Part shown: positions 21,266 through 28,421 of the stretch, piece after piece
How positions within the stretch are numbered: position 1 is the first letter of the stretch
Layout: each line of letters opens with the position of its first letter
Source: a virus
Virus record (IMG/VR): IMGVR_UViG_3300032289_002562
Coordinates: 1-31,909 of that record
Strand: one strand, 5' to 3'
Length of the DNA: 31,909 nt
Notes under the pieces: model-generated
Databases searched by the model: none
What the model was told of the DNA's origin: nothing
The model's input: the letters and a program-made list of their open reading frames with translations, nothing else
Program-made: the position numbers and the translations under genes

Positions 21266-21281
21266 GGCACTAGAAGTCAAA
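21266..21281. repeat. Inverted repeat arm upstream of hsp20
   Basis: Plus strand GGCACTAGAAGTCAAA, the exact reverse complement of 20692-20707. On the minus strand it gives TTGACT with ATTAGA 17 bp later, a possible but poor promoter for hsp20. Confidence 0.8.
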
Positions 21282-21306
21282 TTATTATACATCTATTTAA
21301 GAAAAA

Positions 21307-21393
21307 TTAAATAAAAAAATATCCAATGATTAAGTAAATAGCGATTATTAGTAAAGATATAGATACTGTCTTAATTTTTTGTTCTATTTCCAT
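21307..21393 (-). CDS. 28-aa single-pass membrane microprotein
   Basis: A frame of 28 codons starting MEIEQKIKTVSISLLIIAIY and ending in IGYFFI. A short charged head followed by one transmembrane helix. It overlaps the 3' end of the 53-aa gene by 23 bases in another frame. No clear Shine-Dalgarno, so this is tentative. Confidence 0.4.
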   Translation of the reverse strand: MEIEQKIKTVSISLLIIAIYLIIGYFFI

Positions 21394-21532
21394 TTTGCTT
21401 ATTAGCGTTTTGTTTTTTAGACCAATCTATTTGGTCATAATTATTCCAGTATTGTCTGCTGATATTTCTAGGCTTATCTCCTTTGCCAGCATCGCTTTTT
21501 GGTTTAAAAATCGAGTCTTTCTTTTCTGACAT
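21371..21532 (-). CDS. 53-aa small phage protein with SDAGKGDKPRN motif
   Basis: The gene reads MSEKKDSIFKPKSDAGKGDK, then PRNISRQYWNNYDQIDW and an Asn/Lys-rich tail. The 'GKGDxPR...NYDxIxW' pattern occurs in short proteins of many unrelated phages and has no assigned function. It starts inside the 3' end of the 65-aa gene (29-bp overlap), as expected for this packed operon. Confidence 0.72.
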   Translation of the reverse strand: MSEKKDSIFKPKSDAGKGDKPRNISRQYWNNYDQIDWSKKQNANKQNGNRTKN

Positions 21533-21701
21533 TTTTTATATCCTTAAGTAGTCTTTCAAAACCTTTACGACAGGCTATTTCTCCGATAACCCAATCGTCT
21601 CTGTCTGTTTGCTTCTTTACCCAATTTTCAATAAGCTTTACGGCATTTATAATTTCTTCTGGAGGCTTGAAGCTTTCTCCGGCGTTTTTTATTTTTTTCA
21701 T
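21504..21701 (-). CDS. Unrecognised 65-aa protein
   Basis: Starts at ATG 21701, which overlaps the upstream stop as TGATG. The sequence MKKIKNAGESFKPPEEIINA, VKLIENWVKKQTDRDDW, then IGEIACRKGFERLLKDIKN is helical and basic. It resembles small phage proteins of unknown function. Confidence 0.65.
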   Translation of the reverse strand: MKKIKNAGESFKPPEEIINAVKLIENWVKKQTDRDDWVIGEIACRKGFERLLKDIKNVRKERLDF

Positions 21702-21949
21702 CAAGGCTTTGTCCAAATAACTTTACCGCTATCAAATTTTTGAACCAAACCGTTCTTAACGCATTTGAGCGTTTCATTTTTTTCTAAAAGAAAAATCGTT
21801 AGAAGCGCAAAGATAGCCGTAATTGAAATAATTGTAATATAGAACGGAATAGCTGATTGCTTGCAGCAAGACGAGCGAGAATTCTTATTGTTTTCAGTAC
21901 CTGCTAGGTTTTTAACTTTCATCTGTTGGTTTGTATTTTTAGTTTTCAT
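21701..21949 (-). CDS. 82-aa membrane-anchored protein
   Basis: A polar N-terminal ~35 residues (MKTKNTNQQMKVKNLAGTEN...SRSSCCKQS) is followed by a hydrophobic helix AIPFYITIISITAIFALLTI and a charged C-terminal domain (KNETLKCVKNGLVQKFDSGK). One transmembrane segment. The start at 21949 is favoured because it overlaps the upstream small gene's stop; a more upstream ATG at 22027 would read through that gene. Function unknown. Confidence 0.6.
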   Translation of the reverse strand: MKTKNTNQQMKVKNLAGTENNKNSRSSCCKQSAIPFYITIISITAIFALLTIFLLEKNETLKCVKNGLVQKFDSGKVIWTKP

Positions 21950-22073
21950 TTGAAGAAGATTCGTCTTTTTTTTGCGTTTCGTCAAGAGTTTTTTCATTAA
22001 AGCCAAAAACTGCTTTAAGTTTATCACTGCTTGATAAAATATTTTCTATATGTTTCTTTTCTTCTAGGGGCAC
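21939..22073 (-). CDS. 44-aa frame, separate gene or -1 frameshift extension
   Basis: From GTG at 22073 it reads VPLEEKKHIENILSSSDKLK, then AVFGFNEKTLDETQKKDESS and a stop at 21939, overlapping the next ATG. No ATG start exists, and the frame is open back to the A9 run at the end of the 326-aa glycosyltransferase, in its -1 frame. It may be an independent GTG-started protein or the extension made by ribosomal slippage. Composition is charged, like the glycosyltransferase tail. Confidence 0.45.
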   Translation of the reverse strand: MPLEEKKHIENILSSSDKLKAVFGFNEKTLDETQKKDESSSNEN

Positions 22074-22090
22074 AACTTGATTTTCTTTAT

Positions 22091-23071
22091 TTACTTTTTT
22101 TTTAGATTATCATTTAGAGTCTTTTTTAGAGAAGCTATTTCCAATTTTAAATCCTCAAATTCTTTATTGGCTATTTCTAGTACTTTCAATATCTCGGATA
22201 TACTTGAAGATATTTGTTTATCTTTTTTTTGCTCTTGTGCTTTTCTCTCGTTTTCAATATTTAATAGATAAGAAAATATTTCTTGTCTAATTTCTGATGA
22301 TGTTTGCATATCTTCTCCTTTTTCTTTTTTTTCTTTTTTTCTTTTTAAGAAATTATCAACAAATGCTAAATTTTGCAAAGTTACCTTGTTTAATTCGAAT
22401 TCTTTATACTTATCCTTCCAGTAGTTATGAGCTGTTAAATAAATTTCGAGACCTGCCTCGAATTTATTTTTATCTGATAATCCGCCAGGTTTATTACTGC
22501 CTATTAAATGACTAAATGTAAGAATATTAGGATGTTTTAGGTAGTATCTACATATCAAATCATAATCTGCCACATACTTATATTTTTTATTATTAAAACC
22601 TCCTAAAGAAAGTACATTTTTAGTTTTAAGTATCATCCCTTGATGACTGCAAGGCATTCTATAATGAATACCATCGAGCATTACTGGAAAAATATAATCC
22701 TCATAATCTACCGGAAACATTAGTCCATCTGTATCTGGATTGTTTAATAATTTTTCATTTATAAAATTGACAGCACCGCTAAGAAGTACGTCACCAGCTC
22801 CTAAAACTAGGAAAAAGTCAGTCTGTATAAATTCTAAACCTCTATTTAAGCCTTCATAAAGCGAGTTATCTTTTTCAGCGATAAAGAGGATACTATTTTC
22901 AAATCCTTTAAAAGTCGCCAATTGTTCTTCGCTAGCTGGTTTCGAAGACTTTATAATCCATTTTAATCTATTAGAAGATAAAGAACCTTTTAGGCAATTA
23001 AGGGTTTTTACTACATCTTCATTAAATTCTAATAGAGCTGTTAAAATTGTTAATTTCGGCATCTTATCCAT
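22091..23071 (-). CDS. GT2-family (GT-A) glycosyltransferase with coiled-coil tail
   Basis: A 326-aa protein. The N-terminal ~220 residues follow the GT-A pattern: KLTILTALLEFNEDVVKTL, LKWIIKSSKP, AEKDNSLYEGLNRGLEFI and FFLVLGAGDVLL, where GAGD replaces the usual DxD-type donor site. Later comes HQGMILKTKNVLSLGGFNN with YVADYDLICRYYLKH, the acceptor and catalytic region of WcaE-like enzymes. The last ~80 residues (from about KRKKEKKEKGED) form a long charged coiled coil. The gene ends in CTA-AAA-AAA-AAG-TAA, containing the classic slippery heptamer A-AAA-AAG (22094-22100). Donor and acceptor unknown. Confidence 0.82.
   Translation of the reverse strand: MDKMPKLTILTALLEFNEDVVKTLNCLKGSLSSNRLKWIIKSSKPASEEQLATFKGFENSILFIAEKDNSLYEGLNRGLEFIQTDFFLVLGAGDVLLSGAVNFINEKLLNNPDTDGLMFPVDYEDYIFPVMLDGIHYRMPCSHQGMILKTKNVLSLGGFNNKKYKYVADYDLICRYYLKHPNILTFSHLIGSNKPGGLSDKNKFEAGLEIYLTAHNYWKDKYKEFELNKVTLQNLAFVDNFLKRKKEKKEKGEDMQTSSEIRQEIFSYLLNIENERKAQEQKKDKQISSSISEILKVLEIANKEFEDLKLEIASLKKTLNDNLKKK
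22094..22100 (-). promoter_or_regulatory. Candidate -1 frameshift slippery site A-AAA-AAG
   Basis: The heptamer is in phase with the glycosyltransferase frame and immediately precedes its TAA. It is the same heptamer as in E. coli dnaX and lies in a run of nine A. Slipping by -1 would continue into an open frame to 21939. Confidence 0.4.
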
Positions 23072-23135
23072 ATTAATCTATATAATATAAAAGAAAATAT
23101 AGTGAAATATAAAAATAAAATAGTTTAGATGAAAA

Positions 23136-23546
23136 TTACAAATTGTTAAATTTTGATTCTTGAATTCCTAGAGAAATAGGCTCCTTTTCATTAAAGGGCG
23201 TTGAAAGAGGCGTTTCTAAATCGGGCTCATAGGAACTCATGTGAAGTATTGGACTAAATTCTCCAAAATCAGTTGATAAAAATGTTTCTGCTGTATCAAT
23301 ATACATTTCATCTTTTTTTATCATATCTTCGTATTTTTTATTAAAACCATTTAAATAATGCTGAAAATCATCAAATTCATTTTCGCTAGAGTTATGAATA
23401 TAGTCAAATAACCAATCCTCTCCCTCTTTTGATAGGTCTAGATTTTCAACAAGCCTAGTAAAATACTCTTCTTGAACTTTTTCAAGCTCGTTAATAAAAG
23501 TTTTTGCCTTATGAATTTGGTCTTCTGGATGTGGTTTATTTGACAT
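23136..23546 (-). CDS. Unrecognised 136-aa acidic protein
   Basis: A helical N-terminal half (DQIHKAKTFINELEKVQEEY, LDLSKEGEDWLFDYI, FDDFQHYLNGFNKKYEDMI) is followed by a more extended C-terminus (FSPILHMSSYEPDLETPLST). I do not recognise it. The gap to the glycosyltransferase (about 65 bp, very AT-rich) may contain a promoter for that gene, but I cannot define one. Confidence 0.6.
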   Translation of the reverse strand: MSNKPHPEDQIHKAKTFINELEKVQEEYFTRLVENLDLSKEGEDWLFDYIHNSSENEFDDFQHYLNGFNKKYEDMIKKDEMYIDTAETFLSTDFGEFSPILHMSSYEPDLETPLSTPFNEKEPISLGIQESKFNNL

Positions 23547-23556
23547 ATTGTATATT

Positions 23557-23754
23557 TTATTTTTTTGAATTTAAAAATCCTTGTATGTATTCGGCAGATA
23601 AATCTTTTTCTATAGAAGGCTGAATTAAATCAAATTTGCGCTTCGTGGACAAATAGGATAGATACTCGGCAATAGTCATGGATGCAAAAATAACAATAAT
23701 AATCGCAATAAATCCAATAATAATTACCCTATCTGTATTTTGTGAATTAGTCAT
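23557..23754 (-). CDS. 65-aa single-pass membrane protein
   Basis: A short polar start (MTNSQNTDRV), one hydrophobic helix IIIGFIAIIIVIFASMTIAE, then a polar tail (STKRKFDLIQPSIEKDLSAE...GFLNSKK). It overlaps the next membrane-protein gene by eight bases. The pairing of two adjacent small membrane proteins recalls lysis-module or host-membrane factors, but nothing identifies the role. Confidence 0.65.
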   Translation of the reverse strand: MTNSQNTDRVIIIGFIAIIIVIFASMTIAEYLSYLSTKRKFDLIQPSIEKDLSAEYIQGFLNSKK

Positions 23755-23929
23755 TTTTATTTTCTATATAATTTTTATATTCTTTACTAACTAAGGCAGC
23801 TTTTTTATATGCTCCATGAATCGCAGTAAAGATAGCAATTAAAATTAAAAATAGTATGGCTTTATTATCGTAATTTATGATAAAGTTATATAATTTATTT
23901 ATTTTTGCTTTCCAAGAGAATTCTTCCAT
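23747..23929 (-). CDS. 60-aa single-pass membrane protein
   Basis: A basic amphipathic start (MEEFSWKAKINKLYNFIINY), a transmembrane helix ILFLILIAIFTAIHGAY and a charged tail (KKAALVSKEYKNYIENKND). It overlaps the 3' end of the 54-aa gene by 35 bases and the 65-aa membrane protein by eight. Role unknown. Confidence 0.62.
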   Translation of the reverse strand: MEEFSWKAKINKLYNFIINYDNKAILFLILIAIFTAIHGAYKKAALVSKEYKNYIENKND

Positions 23930-24059
23930 ATTTTTTAATAGCTTCCCTAGCGTAGGAATCTAACTTTTCTAAACAGCCATCGGCAGAAAGACCGCTTTCA
24001 TAAAAAGCGTATTCTTCTAATTTTTTAAGCTGCTCTAATTCCTCAAGTTCTTGATTCAT
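23895..24059 (-). CDS. Unrecognised 54-aa protein
   Basis: Starts MNQELEELEQLKKLEEYAFY, continues SGLSADGCLEKLDSYAREAI and ends in LLESKNK. An acidic helical start is followed by a basic helix. The ATG is six bases after the stop of the 160-aa gene. Its presence fills what otherwise would be a 135-bp gap. Function unknown. Confidence 0.6.
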   Translation of the reverse strand: MNQELEELEQLKKLEEYAFYESGLSADGCLEKLDSYAREAIKKYGRILLESKNK

Positions 24060-24064
24060 TTTAT

Positions 24065-24547
24065 TTAAATGCTAGATCCCTTTGCGTCTTTTTCTTTCCA
24101 ATAAGCTTCTGTCGATTCATTGCAAGCTACATAACCATCTTTTCTAGCTTGTTCATAAGATAGAGTTCTATACCAGCCGCCTCGTTTACAAGCTTCTCCG
24201 TGCTCGCCAGTTACTTCGCAAGTATATGCAGACTTTCTCTCTGCTTCTGAAATAATATCATCTATAATATCCCTTTCAATATTATTTGCACCGTATGTGC
24301 TTGTATAGAATGAAAGAGTGCCATACTTTTCTTTAATCTGATTTGCTACAACCTGCACTTCTTCTCCATTTTTTGAACATAGATCGCAAAAATATTGAAG
24401 TTTCTCCATACATTTATCGAGAAGTTTATACCAACCATCGTCGTGTTCCATTCCCCACGCCATGCAAGTCTGCATCATATCCCCTTTGTAGTCTCTAAGG
24501 ATTTTTGGGTACTTTTTTACAAGTTTTTGTTCGAGTTCGCTTGTCAT
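24065..24547 (-). CDS. Phage protein with AWGMEHDDGWY and YGTLSFY motifs
   Basis: A 160-aa protein from MTSELEQKLVKKYPKI; the frame is open further upstream but that part lies over the 92-aa gene. It has QTCMAWGMEHDDGWYKLLDK, IKEKYGTLSFYTS, and a cysteine-bearing C-terminal half (YTCEVTGEHGEACKRGGW, YVACNES). Proteins with this order (C..WG.E.GDGW..., K.K.G.LRFY, then C..C..G) are widespread in phage genomes but have no experimentally assigned function that I know of. The cysteines could bind zinc. Confidence 0.72.
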   Translation of the reverse strand: MTSELEQKLVKKYPKILRDYKGDMMQTCMAWGMEHDDGWYKLLDKCMEKLQYFCDLCSKNGEEVQVVANQIKEKYGTLSFYTSTYGANNIERDIIDDIISEAERKSAYTCEVTGEHGEACKRGGWYRTLSYEQARKDGYVACNESTEAYWKEKDAKGSSI

Positions 24548-24578
24548 TTTTTTAATGTATTTTTTTTTTATTAAAAAG

Positions 24579-24857
24579 TCAATAGTTTTCTTGCCACCTG
24601 TTTTTAGCGTAATCCCAATGGCGCACGTCATAAAATTGAAAATAAATTTCTTTGCCTAGTAAGCTGAAAGAGAATCTAATTCCCGCGTGGTCTTCTTTAT
24701 ATCCTATTTTAAACTCTATACTAAGAAAATTCCAAGTATCACTAACGAATTCTATTTCAATATGTTTATATTTAGATAAACTTTTATGAAATAAAAAATA
24801 GCTTTTAAGCTTAGATTTTTTTTGCCATAAGTTTCGGATTGAGAAATTAAAATACAT
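24579..24857 (-). CDS. Unrecognised 92-aa protein
   Basis: A beta-rich, aromatic protein: HIEIEFVSDTWNFLSIEFKI, GYKEDHAGIRFSFSLLGKEI and FQFYDVRHWDYAKNRW. Its ATG directly follows the UDP-galactopyranose mutase stop (TAAATG). I recognise no family, although the 'HaGi.f...l.g....ql.D.RHWd' pattern appears in other small phage proteins. Confidence 0.65.
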   Translation of the reverse strand: MYFNFSIRNLWQKKSKLKSYFLFHKSLSKYKHIEIEFVSDTWNFLSIEFKIGYKEDHAGIRFSFSLLGKEIYFQFYDVRHWDYAKNRWQENY

Positions 24858-25844
24858 TTATATTTTATTAATTTTATTCATTACGTGTCTGATAGCCATC
24901 CACATATCTAAATATTTGTACATGGCTAATCTTCCGAGGAAGATAACATTTTCTTCTTTGTCTGCCAATTCTTTGTATTTGTTATAAATATCTATACCTT
25001 CCCCAAAAGGTATTGGATAGAATGGTATATCTTCATCATTGCATTCTTTAGGAAATTCTTCTGTTATAATGGTTTTTCCTTTATGGTCATAATTAAAATA
25101 GCTATGGTCATAAATTCTTGTTGATTTTGTATTCTTTGTATTTTGATTTATTGCGACTGCTGGTAGCTTTTCATTGCTAGTTTTAAATGTAAAATCTAAA
25201 GATCTATATGGAAGTTTTCCAAAACAAAAATTAAAATATTCGTCTATTTTTCCTGTATAAACTATAAGATCTGCATTTATTTTTTTCCACTCATCTTTTG
25301 AGCATGAGGTATTAACTTTGATACCCTCTAGCATATTTTCCATCATTTTTGTATAACCATGCTTTGGAATACATTGATATTTTTCATTTCTATACCAAGT
25401 TGGATCTTCGTCGTCTTTTGTTTTTGGTATTCTGTTTATTATTGATTTGGGTATTTGATCAAAATTAACACCCCATTGTTTTTCGGAATAATCCTTGAAA
25501 ATTATATCTATAATTTCTTCTTGGGATAATTCTCTACCAATTTCTTTTATTGTTTTTTTGCTGTATGGAAGTGATATTTTTCCGATTTTTGTATCTCCAA
25601 TTGGTTGGTATTTAAAATCAAACCATTCGGTATATCTACTTAAAAAAGAAAAAACTTCCTCGTCGTCTGTATGAAATATGTGAGGGCCATAATTGTGAAC
25701 TAATGTTCCAGCCAGATTGCTATCAAAACAATTCCCACCTATATGGTTTCTTGATTCAAATATTTCAACATCATATCCCTTTTCCTTCAAAAGTATTGCC
25801 GCAGTTATTCCGGAAAGTCCACATCCTATTATTTTAACTTTCAT
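24858..25844 (-). CDS. glf: UDP-galactopyranose mutase
   Basis: A 328-aa FAD enzyme that interconverts UDP-galactopyranose and UDP-galactofuranose. The N-terminal dinucleotide-binding motif is IIGCGLSGITAAILL (residues 5-19), followed by FESRNHIGGNCFDS, the family hallmark YGPHIFHTDD, the YTGKIDEYF segment and LPYRSLDF. The C-terminal signature is NVIFLGRLAMYKYLDMWMAI. It is 40-60 residues shorter than most bacterial enzymes (370-390 aa), mainly in the middle, but the visible motifs are intact. The first six Ile codons are all ATA. It sits in an operon with small hypothetical genes, RNA ligase and a sulfotransferase-like gene. The product would be a galactofuranose donor for one of the glycosyltransferases. 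Confidence 0.94.
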   Translation of the reverse strand: MKVKIIGCGLSGITAAILLKEKGYDVEIFESRNHIGGNCFDSNLAGTLVHNYGPHIFHTDDEEVFSFLSRYTEWFDFKYQPIGDTKIGKISLPYSKKTIKEIGRELSQEEIIDIIFKDYSEKQWGVNFDQIPKSIINRIPKTKDDEDPTWYRNEKYQCIPKHGYTKMMENMLEGIKVNTSCSKDEWKKINADLIVYTGKIDEYFNFCFGKLPYRSLDFTFKTSNEKLPAVAINQNTKNTKSTRIYDHSYFNYDHKGKTIITEEFPKECNDEDIPFYPIPFGEGIDIYNKYKELADKEENVIFLGRLAMYKYLDMWMAIRHVMNKINKI

Positions 25845-26089
25845 TTGAACTTGCAGTTTCTAGGAAAATATATCGCAAAATCATCTGGAAAATTTGGATC
25901 TGGAATACATTCTTCATAATCACCATAATACCATAATGTTTCTGGGTCTTTTTCCTTATCTGGATTAAGATTTATACAAATACGCTGGATGGATTTAAGC
26001 TCATTAAATCCTCCTTCATACCCGTCTACTATTACCATTTTTTCCTGATTTTCTGCTTCTAAAAGCTTAATTAATTCTTTTACTTTCAT
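25841..26089 (-). CDS. Small phage protein, MKVKELIKLL...DGYEGG type
   Basis: An 82-aa protein: MKVKELIKLLEAENQEKMVI, VDGYEGGFNELKSI, and a C-terminal ECIPDPNFPDDFAIYFPRN. The pattern of an N-terminal helix (kvkELi..L) and a 'vvxDGYEGG' turn is common in short phage and plasmid proteins of unknown function. It overlaps the glf start in an ATGA-type junction. Confidence 0.68.
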   Translation of the reverse strand: MKVKELIKLLEAENQEKMVIVDGYEGGFNELKSIQRICINLNPDKEKDPETLWYYGDYEECIPDPNFPDDFAIYFPRNCKFK

Positions 26090-26091
26090 TT

Positions 26092-26454
26092 TTATTTAAT
26101 ATCTTTGTCAATATCGACTAAGTTTCTAAGAAAACATAAATTATTTAAAGCATTATCGCACGCATCCCAGTCTCTCATTTGCATGCTAGATTCATAATCG
26201 TTATCGTATTTGTCAATTTTTTTCGTTATTGACTTTTTGAAGTCTTTGGAAATATTACTTTTAAGGTAAGTAATTATCTTTTCTAAGTCTTCGTCATGTA
26301 AATGAAAAGTTATATCCATTCCGTCGTATTTGGACTCATATCCACAAGAAATTTTTAATTCTACAGGAACCGCAAACTTGCCCAAGTTTTTTCCAGAAAA
26401 GTCAGAGTAATAAACAGCTTCTTCTCTTTCAGCTGGCTTGATTATTTTTTTCAT
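26092..26454 (-). CDS. Unrecognised 120-aa protein
   Basis: A strand-rich first half (EEAVYYSDFSGKNLGKFAVP, VELKISCGYESKYDGMDITF) is followed by helices (DEDLEKIITYLKSNISKDF, MRDWDACDNALNNLCFLRN). I do not recognise it. Its ATG overlaps the RNA ligase stop (ATGA), so it is translated after the ligase. Confidence 0.62.
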   Translation of the reverse strand: MKKIIKPAEREEAVYYSDFSGKNLGKFAVPVELKISCGYESKYDGMDITFHLHDEDLEKIITYLKSNISKDFKKSITKKIDKYDNDYESSMQMRDWDACDNALNNLCFLRNLVDIDKDIK

Positions 26455-27530
26455 AATAGATTATTAATTATTTTTATCCATTGAGTTTTAGATATGGGCT
26501 TATTATCAAGTATAGAAAAAGCATAAGCGGAATATTCTTTGTATTGTGTTTTTATCATTTTAGCTTGTTCTTTTCTAGATTCTGATTTTCTAATATCATG
26601 AACCATTTCAAGAATGTTATCTATATATTTTTTTGCTTTTTCGCCGGAATTGCAAATTTTTTCTATTTCGTCTTTTAATTGTAAAGCTATTTCAAAATCA
26701 AATTCTGTTTCGATTTTTTTATAGAAATCTTCGAAATTAGGCATTTCGGAATCAACAAAGTATTCAATTAAATTATTTTGTGAGCTTAATTGCGACTTGA
26801 CTCTATGACAAAACAAATACCAGTCTGACTTTAATTTAATCCTATTCTGTCCATTATTATAGGATATAACAATTCCTTCTTTGCCCTTCCAGTTTTTAAT
26901 AGTCTCTGCTATTTTAGAAAGATTTTTAGTATCTAGAAAGTTATATGATTGTGGAGTTGGCATCGGACCAATCTTTCTCCATATATCTGTTAAGTCTTTT
27001 GGGGAAACAACAACCATACCGTTTTTATTTATTGCTCCAATCAAATGAAACTCTATTTGTTGGGGTCTAACAACAATAACATTGTTTGGAGTTGTGATTT
27101 CAAATAAAAGACTAAGATGCGAGTTTTCTTTTAAGAACTCGACTATTTTTGGGTATTTTTCTGGCAGTAATTCGAAATCTTTAGAATTTTCTTGAAAAGT
27201 ATAAGAAACTGTACCTCTTGTTCTCATTGAGAACTGATTATTGACATAGTCTGCTATAAGAAGAGAGCCGTCTATCTTGTTTTCTAGTTTCCAGTCCTTG
27301 TAATCATCTGGATTTGGATAGCATTCCGTTTTTTCGCCATAGTTAAAAAACTTTGGGAAGCCGGAAGATAAAACATTACCTTCTTTATCTATAATTAGAG
27401 AACGATAAAATAAATTATTTTTATTCCATTTTACGTCGGCTTTCGGAGTTATCAAATAACAATCTAATCCGCAAAACTTATTTTGAAGAAAATTAAAACA
27501 CTTTTTATCTGAAAAAAAAACGGCTTTCAT
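26451..27530 (-). CDS. T4 Rnl1-type RNA ligase
   Basis: A 359-aa nucleotidyltransferase. Motif I is LENKIDGSLLIA near residues 82-93, with Lys as the adenylation site. Before it stand the Rnl1-like YRSLIIDKEGNVLSSGFPKF and FNYGE. Motif III-like LLFEITTPNNVIVVRP lies near 141-156, motif IV KGKEGIVISY near 217-226 and motif V RIKLKSDWY near 231-239. The C-terminal ~110 residues are helical, as in T4 Rnl1 (374 aa). T4 Rnl1 joins tRNA halves cut in the anticodon loop by host nucleases such as PrrC. No polynucleotide kinase is visible in the window. The context of phage tRNA genes fits a tRNA-repair role. Confidence 0.9.
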   Translation of the reverse strand: MKAVFFSDKKCFNFLQNKFCGLDCYLITPKADVKWNKNNLFYRSLIIDKEGNVLSSGFPKFFNYGEKTECYPNPDDYKDWKLENKIDGSLLIADYVNNQFSMRTRGTVSYTFQENSKDFELLPEKYPKIVEFLKENSHLSLLFEITTPNNVIVVRPQQIEFHLIGAINKNGMVVVSPKDLTDIWRKIGPMPTPQSYNFLDTKNLSKIAETIKNWKGKEGIVISYNNGQNRIKLKSDWYLFCHRVKSQLSSQNNLIEYFVDSEMPNFEDFYKKIETEFDFEIALQLKDEIEKICNSGEKAKKYIDNILEMVHDIRKSESRKEQAKMIKTQYKEYSAYAFSILDNKPISKTQWIKIINNLL

Positions 27531-27544
27531 ATTACTTTTTCAAT

Positions 27545-28417
27545 TTATTTAATGAAAAATTCGTACAACCGATTATCAAATTTTGTTCTTTCTAAAAAGA
27601 ATTGTTTCAGTTCATCATTTAAATTATCAAATGACTGACAGATAACCTTTTGCGTAGAGTTTTTATTAATAGTTGTGGTGTTTTTAATTATGTCTTTCGT
27701 AACACCATAACATTCCATAAATACTTCGTCTATTAAATCATCAGTTTTTGTAATGTCCGCTATTTTAAAATTTTCTAAAATATTGCAAGCTGTTTTAAAG
27801 TCTTCTTCTGATATTAAAACCTCGTCCCTTACGCAAGCTAAAGTTCTAGTTGTCCAACTTTCTTCCAGTTGATTAGATCTTAAATATTCTTCAAATGTAT
27901 CAGCTTGTATACTGTCGTGCGTGGACTCATGTATAGATTTTTCACTTTTAATATAAGAAAATAATGATAAAGCCCTTTCGTAGGGCTTTCTAAATATAGT
28001 ATAATATAAGGGGATTCTATTTGCCTTTTTGCAAATGTTTTGAAAAAAGGAATCTTTTATTATTTTTGCCCCAAGCGGCTCGATAATAATGGCGAACAAG
28101 TAAAATTTTTTGCTTTGAAAATCTTCTAGAACAATATCTAAATCGTCAATATGAATAATATCAAGATAAGGGCTTTGACTATGGGATTTTATTTTATTAT
28201 TAATATTTCTATTGCTATCAGGATCATAAACAAACAGCGTAGCATATTGGTTTTGATTACTATCTAATACGCAAAACTTACGTAAACTTAAATTCCAATA
28301 CGTTTTTTTGTTTAAGCCTTTTTCAATACAGTAAAAACGAAATATATTTTCCGTAACAGAAAAAACATAAGTTCCTGCATTTTTTGGAATATGTAAAAAA
28401 ATAGGAAGTTTTTCCAT
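27545..28417 (-). CDS. Sulfotransferase-like protein (PAPS-dependent family)
   Basis: A 290-aa protein with the two sulfate-donor binding elements of the carbohydrate-type sulfotransferase family. The N-terminal PIFLHIPKNAGTYVF (residues 5-19) corresponds to the 5'-phosphosulfate loop (HIPKxGGT-type). The segment YYTIFRKPYERALSLFSY near 138-155 corresponds to the 3'-phosphate loop (FRxPxxRaxS). The remainder is divergent and fits acceptor recognition. The family transfers sulfate from PAPS to sugar hydroxyls or other acceptors. No PAPS synthesis genes are here, so it would use the host pool. Being four genes from glf and on the same strand as two glycosyltransferases, it may sulfate a phage-modified glycan. 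Confidence 0.75.
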   Translation of the reverse strand: MEKLPIFLHIPKNAGTYVFSVTENIFRFYCIEKGLNKKTYWNLSLRKFCVLDSNQNQYATLFVYDPDSNRNINNKIKSHSQSPYLDIIHIDDLDIVLEDFQSKKFYLFAIIIEPLGAKIIKDSFFQNICKKANRIPLYYTIFRKPYERALSLFSYIKSEKSIHESTHDSIQADTFEEYLRSNQLEESWTTRTLACVRDEVLISEEDFKTACNILENFKIADITKTDDLIDEVFMECYGVTKDIIKNTTTINKNSTQKVICQSFDNLNDELKQFFLERTKFDNRLYEFFIK

Positions 28418-28421
28418 AAAG

